Shown: positions 22,649 to 28,768 of the stretch, piece after piece
Position numbering within the stretch: the stretch's first letter is position 1
Layout: every line of letters starts with the position of its first letter
DNA from: DATJXG01 sp035500455
GTDB taxonomy: Bacteria > Acidobacteriota > Terriglobia > Terriglobales > Acidobacteriaceae
Direction: 5' to 3'
Assembly: GCA_035500455.1 (NCBI GenBank)
Contig: DATJXG010000324.1
Span: forward strand, 1 to 28,768
DNA length: 28,768 nt
Made by a program: the position numbers and the translations under genes
The notes under the pieces: generated by a model
Databases searched by the model: none
Told to the model about the DNA's origin: nothing
Seen by the model: the letters and a program-made list of their open reading frames with translations, nothing else

Positions 22649-23800
22649 CTACCGCACCACCCGGTTCAACAGGCTCGCCAACTGATAGTGGGCCTGAATT
22701 TGCCCGCGGTAGCGAGTGCCCGGGGTGTTGTCCAGGCGCTCTCCACCCATCAGGCTCAAGTCAAAGTTCTTGAAAGGAGTGATGGTGAGGGATGGCCCAA
22801 TCCGTTTCCCCAGAGCGTAGAAGTCGCCATTCTGTAATACCTGGACGCTTCCGTACTGGAACATTCCCTTCGGCATATCGCTGTAGAAGACGCCCGCGCG
22901 CACCGGCATCTTCGTAGGCAGGTTGCGGCCCAGGGTGCTGAACCAACCGAAAGTCGGATTGTCGGACGCGCGAGTGAGGGCTTCGAGCGAGAAGTCGTTC
23001 ACGATCGGCGTCTGGATTTTCTGCCAGCGGAAGGCTTCCCGCGTGTAGCGGATGCCCTGCAGCGAGTTGTATTCTGCCGACAGGTCGCGATTCTTGCCCA
23101 GCCTCTTTGCCGCCATGACCTGGACGTAGTTCTCGTCGCCCATGTGCGGCAGGCGGGCAAACACGTTGGGCTGAGTGAAGTCGCCCACGTAGCCGATGGT
23201 GACGCTCACGCGGTCGGGCAGATTGTGGCCCAGGCCGGCGTAGGTAAGGCGGTAGCCTTCCAGATAGCCGTCGTTATCGGCGGAGGTAGCTTCGCTGCCG
23301 GCGCCGCGGTCGAATTCGATGCCGCCCGCCTGGGCTTCCATGTGGTTTCCGATTTTCTGCCCCAGGTAGAGCGATTTCAGATTAAACGACCACTGGGCAT
23401 TGTGCAGTCCCAATCCGGTGTAGTCGGTGCTGCTGTTGAAGCCGCGCCCCGACTCTCCGCGAAGCTGCAGGTAGGTTGTGCCGTCACCCACCAGATTGAT
23501 CTGCATGCGGGTGCTGATCTTGTAGTACTCGTCGCGGGCGGTAACTTTTCCCGGCCCGGAATCGGCGTAGCGGAAGTGGGTAAGGGCGTCGGTGCTGAGG
23601 AACTGAACGTGATCCAGCAGAGCGTTCAGGCTGTCGGTGAGTTGTGGGGAATCGTCGGAGGAAGAAAGCGCATAGTTGGAGGCTGCCCGCGCGTCGGCGG
23701 ACGGGGGTTGGTTGTTGGTGGACTCGCAATAGCTTGCTTGAGGGATGATCGTCATCACACAAATAAGTATCAGAAGAGGTAAAGAATGATTCAGTTTCAA
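22649..23800 (-). CDS. Putative outer-membrane beta-barrel (porin-like) protein
   Basis: A 383-residue exported protein of unrecognised family. A Sec signal (HSLPLLILICVMTIIPQA) is followed by an Asn/Ser-rich linker and then many alternating polar-hydrophobic strands rich in Tyr, Gly and Asn, for example TRMQINLVGDGTTYLQLRGE, DRVSVTIGYVGDF and YRGQIQAHYQLASLL, as in outer-membrane barrels. The end lacks the classical C-terminal Phe. The TTG at 23800 is taken as start because AAGGTG stands just upstream and the full signal n-region is kept. It lies 185 nt downstream of the chemoreceptor gene on the same strand. Porin function is an inference from strand pattern only. Confidence 0.65.
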   Translation of the reverse strand: MKLNHSLPLLILICVMTIIPQASYCESTNNQPPSADARAASNYALSSSDDSPQLTDSLNALLDHVQFLSTDALTHFRYADSGPGKVTARDEYYKISTRMQINLVGDGTTYLQLRGESGRGFNSSTDYTGLGLHNAQWSFNLKSLYLGQKIGNHMEAQAGGIEFDRGAGSEATSADNDGYLEGYRLTYAGLGHNLPDRVSVTIGYVGDFTQPNVFARLPHMGDENYVQVMAAKRLGKNRDLSAEYNSLQGIRYTREAFRWQKIQTPIVNDFSLEALTRASDNPTFGWFSTLGRNLPTKMPVRAGVFYSDMPKGMFQYGSVQVLQNGDFYALGKRIGPSLTITPFKNFDLSLMGGERLDNTPGTRYRGQIQAHYQLASLLNRVVR

Positions 23801-23804
23801 GGTT

Positions 23805-23810
23805 CACCTT
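23805..23810 (-). promoter_or_regulatory. Shine-Dalgarno supporting the TTG start of the barrel gene
   Basis: AAGGTG on the minus strand ends 4 nt before the TTG at 23800. The next ATG in frame would delete half of the signal peptide. Confidence 0.5.
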
Positions 23811-23985
23811 TGGGCAGCGATTCAAAAACGCACAGCTTGCTGCTCAAGGTGCACATCGGCGGGTACAGTCATGGCATGAGGCTTTCGGACATGACCCATG
23901 GGCCATTACCGGCGATGCCTAAGGTCACGGGTTGAAGGGAAAGTCGGCCTGCAAGTTGTTGTTTTAAAGCAGCCTGCCTTTCTAG

Positions 23986-25767
23986 TTAGAAGGCCCCGGT
24001 GGCAAGAGCTTTCGCCTTCTCGGCATTACCCCCCAAGAGCGGCGGGCGCGTGGCGGAGTCGGCGCTCCGGCTGGCAGGGCTTCCGTCTGCGCCGAGCTTG
24101 AAGTTCGAGACCATTTTCTGCAGGTCCAGGGCGAGGCCGGAGAGGTCCTGGCAGGCCTTGGCCGACTGTTGCGCCCCGTCGGCCGACTCCTTCACCAGTG
24201 TGGCGATCTGCTCCATGTTCTGGTTGATCTCTTCTGTGGCCGACGACTGCTCGGTCGCCGCGGTGGCGATGTGAGTGATCATTTCGCCGACCAGTTCGGA
24301 AGTGTGAATGATCTCTTTGAGCGAATCACCCGCCTGCGTAGTCGTCTGCACTCCTTCTTCCACCTGGTGGGTTCCGGCCTCCATCGCGGTCACCGCAACC
24401 TTGGTTTCGCTCTGCACCTGTTGAATCATCTGCGCGATTTCCTTGGTGGCGGAAGTAGTCCTTTCCGCCAGCTTTCGTACCTCATCCGCTACCACCGCGA
24501 AGCCACGTCCCTGTTCGCCGGCGCGGGCGGCTTCGATGGCGGCGTTCAGCGCCAGCAGGTTGGTCTGGTCGGCGATGTCGTCGATCACTCCGATGATGCG
24601 GCCGATCTGCTCGCTGCTTTTTCCCAACTCTTCCACCTTCTTGGCGGTAGCGCTCACCGACTGGGCGATGGTTCTCATCTTGCCCAGGGTCTGGTCCACG
24701 ATGGCGCCCCCCTGCCGCGCCGTCTCCGCCGCCTTACGCGAAGCTTCCGCCGCCCTGCCCGAATTCTCCGAAACTTGCAGCACGGTGGAGGACATCTCTT
24801 GCATGGCCGTGGCCACCTGCGCCGTCTGATCTTTTTGAGTCTCCGCTCCGTGCGCCTGCAGAGAGGCGGAGGAGGAGATTTCTTCGCTGGCGCTGGCTAC
24901 CTGCTCTGCGGTTCCGGCAATGGAGTGAAGGATCTCGGCCAGGTTATTTTTCATGGTGTTCAGGGCGGAGGTCACTTCGCCAATTTCGTCGTCGGCTTCC
25001 ACCGCCAGGTCCGCCACCGCTAAATTGCGGTCGGCGAGGTCATGGGCCAAGGCGGCGGAAGCTGCCAGGGGCTTGACCACCAGTTTGCGCACCAGGGCGA
25101 ACACCACTCCGGCGGCGGTCAGCAGGGTCAGAAAACTGATAATAAAAATTGCAACCGAATTTGCCCAGGCTGTGCGCACCAGACCCTCGGTGGATGCTTT
25201 CACCACGAAGGCCCCGCGCAAATCCCCGCTCTTCATGCCTTCTTTGGCATAACCAAAGGGATCTTTTTGTCCCGCCGGGCTGCCGTGACACTGCAGGCAA
25301 TCCTCGGTGAGGCGCACCGGCTGGGCGTAGCGCATCACCTCTTTGCCTCCCTCGTGCGCCCGCTCGGAAAACTCATCGAGCTGGGGATCGCGTTGGAACG
25401 CTTCCAGGGCGCGGCGTTCGAATGCGTCGGGCTGGTTTTTGGGATCGCGTGGATTCAGCGAAGGCGTGCGGAACTCCATGTCATGCCGCTGGGCATAGGC
25501 CTGGGCCACGCTCCATGCCGCCACCACCGGCACCTGGTTCAGGGTCTTGAACTCGTGATTGGGCACCAGAGTGTCAAGGTTGGCGGAAAACCAGGCGCGG
25601 GTGGCGGTCGCCATTCCCGTGATCTGCCGAACCTTGTCGCGGAACGCCTCCTCGGCCTGATCGTTCACTCGCCTTTGCGTAATCCAGAAACTTACGACCG
25701 AGGTAATGATCAAGGTGAGGGTGATCGAACCTACGATTTTCTTGGTGAGCTTCATCCCCGTGAACAT
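23986..25767 (-). CDS. Methyl-accepting chemotaxis protein with heme-c-type sensor domain
   Basis: A 593-residue chemoreceptor. Transmembrane helix 1 is about residues 12-29 and helix 2 about 204-226. The periplasmic part between them has a CLQCH heme c attachment motif (157-161) in a Tll0287-like (DUF3365) context, implying a redox or gas signal. A HAMP region follows (about 227-280), then the long coiled-coil signalling domain with the invariant hairpin tip IIGVIDDIADQTNLLALNAA. No CheR-tethering pentapeptide is at the C-terminus. The ATG at 25767 (with another at 25755) puts the first helix near the N-terminus; the frame to 25917 adds an implausible Pro/Arg-rich leader. No che genes are nearby. 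Confidence 0.9.
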   Translation of the reverse strand: MFTGMKLTKKIVGSITLTLIITSVVSFWITQRRVNDQAEEAFRDKVRQITGMATATRAWFSANLDTLVPNHEFKTLNQVPVVAAWSVAQAYAQRHDMEFRTPSLNPRDPKNQPDAFERRALEAFQRDPQLDEFSERAHEGGKEVMRYAQPVRLTEDCLQCHGSPAGQKDPFGYAKEGMKSGDLRGAFVVKASTEGLVRTAWANSVAIFIISFLTLLTAAGVVFALVRKLVVKPLAASAALAHDLADRNLAVADLAVEADDEIGEVTSALNTMKNNLAEILHSIAGTAEQVASASEEISSSASLQAHGAETQKDQTAQVATAMQEMSSTVLQVSENSGRAAEASRKAAETARQGGAIVDQTLGKMRTIAQSVSATAKKVEELGKSSEQIGRIIGVIDDIADQTNLLALNAAIEAARAGEQGRGFAVVADEVRKLAERTTSATKEIAQMIQQVQSETKVAVTAMEAGTHQVEEGVQTTTQAGDSLKEIIHTSELVGEMITHIATAATEQSSATEEINQNMEQIATLVKESADGAQQSAKACQDLSGLALDLQKMVSNFKLGADGSPASRSADSATRPPLLGGNAEKAKALATGAF

Positions 25768-26044
25768 GGAGGGCCCCCGTCTGAGAGAGAAATCGGCATT
25801 GGGAGGCAAACCTTTATCGCCGGAACGACTCGGATGGGAGCATTGCCTGGGCGTTGTGGCACAACGAGCTTGGTCTGCGGGGATTCCGGGTCGTGACTCC
25901 GGCGGCCGGGCATTCACGGCGTTGGGTTTGCGCGATTTCCGCGGGTGTTCCAGGACTGGCGTCCTGAGCTATTGGCTGCCGGCCTCTCCGGGGCTTTTAG
26001 GTCGTTCCCTTGGGTGTTTTGATTGCCGGAACCGTGGTGACTCT

Positions 26045-26068
26045 TGCACGGGCGGGGACGCCCGCGCC
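26045..26068. repeat. Single arm of the GTAGGCGCG repeat family
   Basis: GGGGACGCCCGCGCCTACAT and flanking bases are the near-perfect reverse complement of the arm at 17734. No partner arm was seen nearby. Confidence 0.65.
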
Positions 26069-26182
26069 TACATTGACCGGAAAGTTGTCAAGAGGGGAAA
26101 TGGCCTGGATTTGGCGTATCTTGTTGCAGCGTTAGGGAATATATTTTGGGTTATAGTGTCCAGATTTTCTATATCTTCATGG

Positions 26183-26243
26183 TATAATAAGACATATTCA
26201 ATATTAATTTTGAGCGCGGCCCTTGTGGCCGCGTTTTTGTTTT
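26183..26243 (+). ncRNA. Candidate small RNA
   Basis: A TATAAT hexamer at 26183-26188 within an AT-rich island is followed about 27 nt later by a strong intrinsic terminator. A transcript from about 26195 would be near 50 nt; one from further upstream would be longer. No -35 box is evident and no known RNA family was recognised. Confidence 0.3.
26215..26243 (+). terminator. Strong intrinsic terminator
   Basis: CGCGGCC (26215-26221) and GGCCGCG (26227-26233) form a perfect 7-bp stem with a 5-nt loop, followed by TTTTTGTTTT. There is no plus-strand protein gene for several kilobases upstream. Confidence 0.8.
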
Positions 26244-26358
26244 GGGCTCACCCGCGCCGGGTACAAGTTTTGGGGGGGTACTTGGAAGCCTGAATTTTGC
26301 TTGTGCGGTGAGGTGAGGTTGAGTCGGTTTTCGTGGGGGTGAGTTTTTGGGTGAAAGG

Positions 26359-26393
26359 CAGTTCGCAGTTGTCAGATCGCAGTTCTCAGTTCT
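26359..26393. repeat. Five tandem heptamers, CAGTTCT type
   Basis: Units CAGTTCG, CAGTTGT, CAGATCG, CAGTTCT and CAGTTCT. It ends 13 nt before the stop codon of the minus-strand hydrolase gene and shares its unit with 354-388. Confidence 0.85.
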
Positions 26394-26405
26394 TTGGATT
26401 CCCGC

Positions 26406-27398
26406 TCAATAGTTGCGGAGGAAGTCGACGATCTGGCGCTCGGCCCAGAAGCCGTCGTAGCCGTTAGGGGCGGCGATGAAGGAGCAGTGGCCGCCGTCGG
26501 GAGTTTCGAGGAAGGTGATGTGAGGGTTGGCGGCGATCTTGCGGCGGGTTTCGGGGAGGATGCGGATGAAGGGATCGTTGGCGGCGTGGAGGATGAAGGT
26601 GGGGCGGGCGATGCGGTCCACGAGGTTGGAGGCTGCGGCGCGGGCATAGTAGTCGGCGGCGCCGTCGAAGCCGCAATAGAAGGCGGTGATGCGGTCGTCG
26701 AAGTCACGCAGGCTGGCTAAGCCGCGCAGGCGGGAGAGATCGAAGACGCCGGGAAAGTGTCGCGCTTTGGCGCGCATACGGCGAGCAACCTTCCAGAGGA
26801 AGTAGCGCTCGTAGAGCCGATTGCTCAGGAGGTGAAGAGCGTCGGAACTGGCGGCGAGGTCGAGCGCGGGGCAGACCGCGGCTGCGGCGCGGAATTGAGG
26901 CGGGCCGGCGCCGGCCCACTCGCCGGCGAGTTTCAGCACCAGGTTGCCGCCCATGGAGAATCCGACAAGGGCGAGGCGGGAGATGTGGTCGTGCTCGATG
27001 AGGTGCTGGGCGACGGCGGCAATGTCGCCGGAGAGTCCGGAGTGATAGAGGGCGGGAGCGACGTGCTCGGTGCCGCCGCAGCTGCGCTGATTCATGCGCA
27101 CCACGTTCATGCCCGCGGCCAGGCCCTTTTCGGCGATGCCGTTCATGTACTCCGATTCGCTGGAGCCTTCGAAGCCGTGGATGAGAATGACGGTAAGCGG
27201 CGTGCCGCGGTCGGGCTGCCAGTGGCAGTGGCAGAGGACGCTGACCCCGGGCTCGACCGGGATCATGCGGCTGTCGGCGGTCGGCAGGGAGAAGCGGCGG
27301 GGGATGAAGAAGCTGGCCAGGGTCTGGACGTGGCCGCCGCGCAGGCCGCGGCGGGGGACGAAATCGCTGCTGGGCAGGTAAGTTTGCTTATCCGGCAA
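26406..27398 (-). CDS. Alpha/beta hydrolase, YheT/ABHD1-like
   Basis: A 330-residue serine hydrolase of the YheT group. The family opener GGHVQT is at 21-26, the oxyanion-region motif IHGFEGSSESEY at 73-84, the nucleophile elbow GFSMGG at 146-151 (Ser148), the acid in AANDPF (Asp275) and the catalytic His in GGHCSF (His304). YheT-type proteins are probable esterases or lipases of unknown natural substrate. There is no signal peptide. The TTG at 27398 gives the complete N-terminal family sequence, though no clear Shine-Dalgarno precedes it. It is divergent from the FmdB gene with 47 nt between the starts. Confidence 0.88.
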   Translation of the reverse strand: MPDKQTYLPSSDFVPRRGLRGGHVQTLASFFIPRRFSLPTADSRMIPVEPGVSVLCHCHWQPDRGTPLTVILIHGFEGSSESEYMNGIAEKGLAAGMNVVRMNQRSCGGTEHVAPALYHSGLSGDIAAVAQHLIEHDHISRLALVGFSMGGNLVLKLAGEWAGAGPPQFRAAAAVCPALDLAASSDALHLLSNRLYERYFLWKVARRMRAKARHFPGVFDLSRLRGLASLRDFDDRITAFYCGFDGAADYYARAAASNLVDRIARPTFILHAANDPFIRILPETRRKIAANPHITFLETPDGGHCSFIAAPNGYDGFWAERQIVDFLRNY

Positions 27399-27445
27399 GG
27401 TTTGATTTTAAATGTTCCTGTTGATCCTGCCGTAGTGGAGTTTTC

Positions 27446-27685
27446 ATGCCCATCTTCGAGTACATCTGCCAGGAATGCGATCACGAGTTCGAGGCCATTG
27501 TGTTCGGCGGCAAGAAAGCCGAATGTCCGAAATGCCACAGCCGCAAGCTGGCGCCGCAGCTTTCGCTGTTTGCGGTGGCGGCCAAGGGATCGTCGAGCAG
27601 CGCAGGCGCGGAAGGGTCCGGAGCTTGCGGAAGCTGCGGTGATCCGCGGGGGCCGGGAGCCTGCTCGATGCCAGATCTGGATTAG
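27446..27685 (+). CDS. FmdB-family zinc-ribbon protein
   Basis: A 79-residue protein opening MPIFEYICQECDHEFE, the signature of FmdB-type putative regulatory proteins. Cysteines C8, C11, C27 and C30 form one zinc ribbon. The tail carries three extra cysteines in CGSC (61-64) and at 73 after a Ser/Ala-rich linker, common in the family. Its role is not well established; it was first described as a regulator of an amidase/formamidase locus. TGGAG stands 5 nt before the ATG. The stop codon is followed immediately by a heptamer repeat array. Confidence 0.9.
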   Translation: MPIFEYICQECDHEFEAIVFGGKKAECPKCHSRKLAPQLSLFAVAAKGSSSSAGAEGSGACGSCGDPRGPGACSMPDLD

Positions 27686-27751
27686 TAGTTGGTCGTCAGT
27701 CGTTAGTCGTTGGTCATTAGTCTTGGGTCGTTGGTCTTCGGTCCTTGGTTG
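27682..27751. repeat. Ten tandem heptamers, TTGGTCG/TTAGTCG type
   Basis: Ten consecutive 7-nt units follow the pattern T(T/C/G)(A/G)GT(C/A/T)N, for example TTAGTAG, TTGGTCG, TCAGTCG, TTAGTCG, TTGGTCA. The first unit contains the FmdB stop codon. A degenerate inverted counterpart (AACGACCAGCAGCCAGCGAC) lies at about 27780-27799. Confidence 0.9.
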
Positions 27752-27804
27752 ACCCATTTTGTTGTTTTGGCTAAGGAGTAACGACCAGCAGCCAGCGACA
27801 GTTC

Positions 27805-27810
27805 TATAAT
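27805..27810 (+). promoter_or_regulatory. -10-like hexamer upstream of the aldehyde dehydrogenase
   Basis: TATAAT 29 nt before the ATG at 27840, followed by CGGAGG as Shine-Dalgarno. No good -35 element at the expected spacing. Confidence 0.4.
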
Positions 27811-27839
27811 CTCCCTGCATCTGTCGGAGGTCTCCCCCG

Positions 27840-28768
27840 ATGACCGAGACGATTACGGCCCAGAGTGTTGTGGTTCCGGTAAGCGTTCAGGGTTTTTTCC
27901 TGGATGGAAAGTGGGTTGAGGAGGGCGAACCGGTCGAGGTGCACGCGCCTTACGATGGCGCGGTCATCGGACAGGTGGCGCGGGGACGGCGCGAGCACGC
28001 GCTGGCGGCGATCGCGGCGGCGGTCAAAGCGTTCGGCACCACGCGCCGGTTGCCGGCTTTTGAGCGGCAGCGGGCGCTGCGGCAGGTGGCGCACAATATC
28101 CAGTCGCGCAAGGAAGAGTTCGCGCGCACCCTGGCGCTGGAATCGGGCAAGCCCATCAAGGCGGCGCGGGCCGAGGTGGAGCGCGGGGTCCACACTTTCA
28201 ACGTCGCGGCGGAAGAGAGCACGCGCATTTACGGCGAGTATCTTCCGCTGGACTGGCAGCAATCGACCGCGGGGCGCTGGGGGATCGTGCGGCGCTTTCC
28301 GGTAGGGCCGATCGCGGGCATCACTCCATTTAATTTTCCTCTCAACCTGGTGGCGCACAAAGTGGCGCCGGCGATGGCGGCGGGTTGCCCGATTGTGATC
28401 AAGCCCTCGCCGCACACGCCGCTCACGGCGCTGCTGCTGGCTGAGGCGGTGCAGCATGCGGGCTGGCCGGACGGCGGACTAAACGTGGTGCCGCTCAGCA
28501 ATGAAGATACCGGGGTGCTGGTGACGGACGAGCGGCTGAAGCTGATCAGCTTTACGGGCAGCGCCGCGGTGGGATGGCAGATCAAGAAAAATGCCGGGAA
28601 AAAGAAAGTGGCGCTGGAACTGGGCGGAAACTGCGCGGTGCTGGTGCACGGCGACGCCGACCTGGCCTACGCCGCCGACCGCTGCGTGGCGGGGGCCTTC
28701 AGCTACGCTGGGCAGGCGGGCACTTCGGTGCAGCGGATTCTGGTGCAGCGCGACGCTTGCGGAAAGTT
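27840..28768 (+). CDS. Aldehyde dehydrogenase family protein (3' truncated), catalytic Cys replaced
   Basis: The first 309 or so residues of an NAD(P)-dependent aldehyde dehydrogenase; the rest is beyond the window. The N-terminus GFFLDGKWVEEGEPVEV, the cofactor-binding PFNFPLN, KPSPHTP and FTGSAAVG, and the general base Glu260 in ALELGGN are all present. The catalytic cysteine should lie 34 residues after that Glu; residue 294 is Gly (GGC at 28719-28721) in AGQAGTSVQR, where the family has a GQxC motif. A single base change from TGC would explain it. CGGAGG precedes the ATG. The enzyme may be inactive as a dehydrogenase, or this may be a sequencing error. Confidence 0.88.
   Translation, partial: MTETITAQSVVVPVSVQGFFLDGKWVEEGEPVEVHAPYDGAVIGQVARGRREHALAAIAAAVKAFGTTRRLPAFERQRALRQVAHNIQSRKEEFARTLALESGKPIKAARAEVERGVHTFNVAAEESTRIYGEYLPLDWQQSTAGRWGIVRRFPVGPIAGITPFNFPLNLVAHKVAPAMAAGCPIVIKPSPHTPLTALLLAEAVQHAGWPDGGLNVVPLSNEDTGVLVTDERLKLISFTGSAAVGWQIKKNAGKKKVALELGGNCAVLVHGDADLAYAADRCVAGAFSYAGQAGTSVQRILVQRDACGK

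Larger units (their letters stand above)
25768..26405. other. Gene-free region of 638 nt
   Basis: It contains a GTAGGCGCG-family arm at 26045-26068, an AT-rich island at about 26139-26212, an intrinsic terminator at 26215-26243 and a heptamer array at 26359-26393. No convincing protein-coding gene was found on either strand. Confidence 0.6.

Noticed and set aside
23820..23960. Possible c-di-GMP (GEMM) riboswitch from an ACGCACAG motif
   Set aside because: The remaining conserved GEMM elements and pairing are absent on both strands.
26372..26707. Minus-strand Pro/Thr/Ser-rich open frame
   Set aside because: It is a shadow frame of the YheT-like hydrolase gene.

Overview
The window reads as high-GC chromosomal DNA, most likely from an Acidobacteriota (Terriglobia-like) soil bacterium. 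That assignment is inference. It rests on four Tat-exported carbohydrate enzymes (two of the Gfo/Idh/MocA type), a cytochrome c-PQQ dehydrogenase fusion, and intergenic gaps packed with short dispersed repeats, including the GTCATCC-GAGCGAAGCGAAGGA type. No rRNA, tRNA, CRISPR array, transposase or phage gene was found.

Layout. 1-286: 3' end of a PIN-domain (VapC-like) gene. 425-7617: a carbohydrate block with a Tat-exported sugar isomerase-like TIM barrel, a Tat-exported Gfo/Idh/MocA oxidoreductase, a uronate isomerase-like protein (opposite strand), an SDR dehydrogenase, a Tat-exported GH28 polygalacturonase-like enzyme and a secreted cupin; pectin/uronate use is a reasonable guess. 7997-9721: secreted cytochrome c-glucose/sorbosone dehydrogenase. 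10012-13542: housekeeping and small genes (Nudix hydrolase, zinc ribbon, trpD, DinB). 13715-18577: minus-strand run of an MBL-fold RNase-like protein, an M1 peptidase-like protein, rlmB and a SpoIIE-type phosphatase. 18764-20128: second Tat-exported Gfo/Idh/MocA oxidoreductase, followed by a duplicated 3' fragment and hairpin repeats. 20518-25767: minus-strand DinB, VOC protein, aqpZ, an outer-membrane barrel candidate and a heme-c sensor chemoreceptor. 26406-28768: YheT-like hydrolase, FmdB zinc ribbon and the 5' part of an aldehyde dehydrogenase.

Most striking features. (1) Many gaps hold repeats built from 7- to 9-nt units, often as inverted pairs; one such repeat supplies most of a signal peptide. 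(2) Three enzymes lack a key residue: the aldehyde dehydrogenase has Gly where the catalytic Cys belongs, the M1-like protein has HQLTH for HExxH, and the SpoIIE-like phosphatase has lost a metal-binding Asp. (3) An AT-rich island ends in a strong intrinsic terminator with no gene in front of it, which suggests a small RNA. These are readings of sequence alone; no database search was made.
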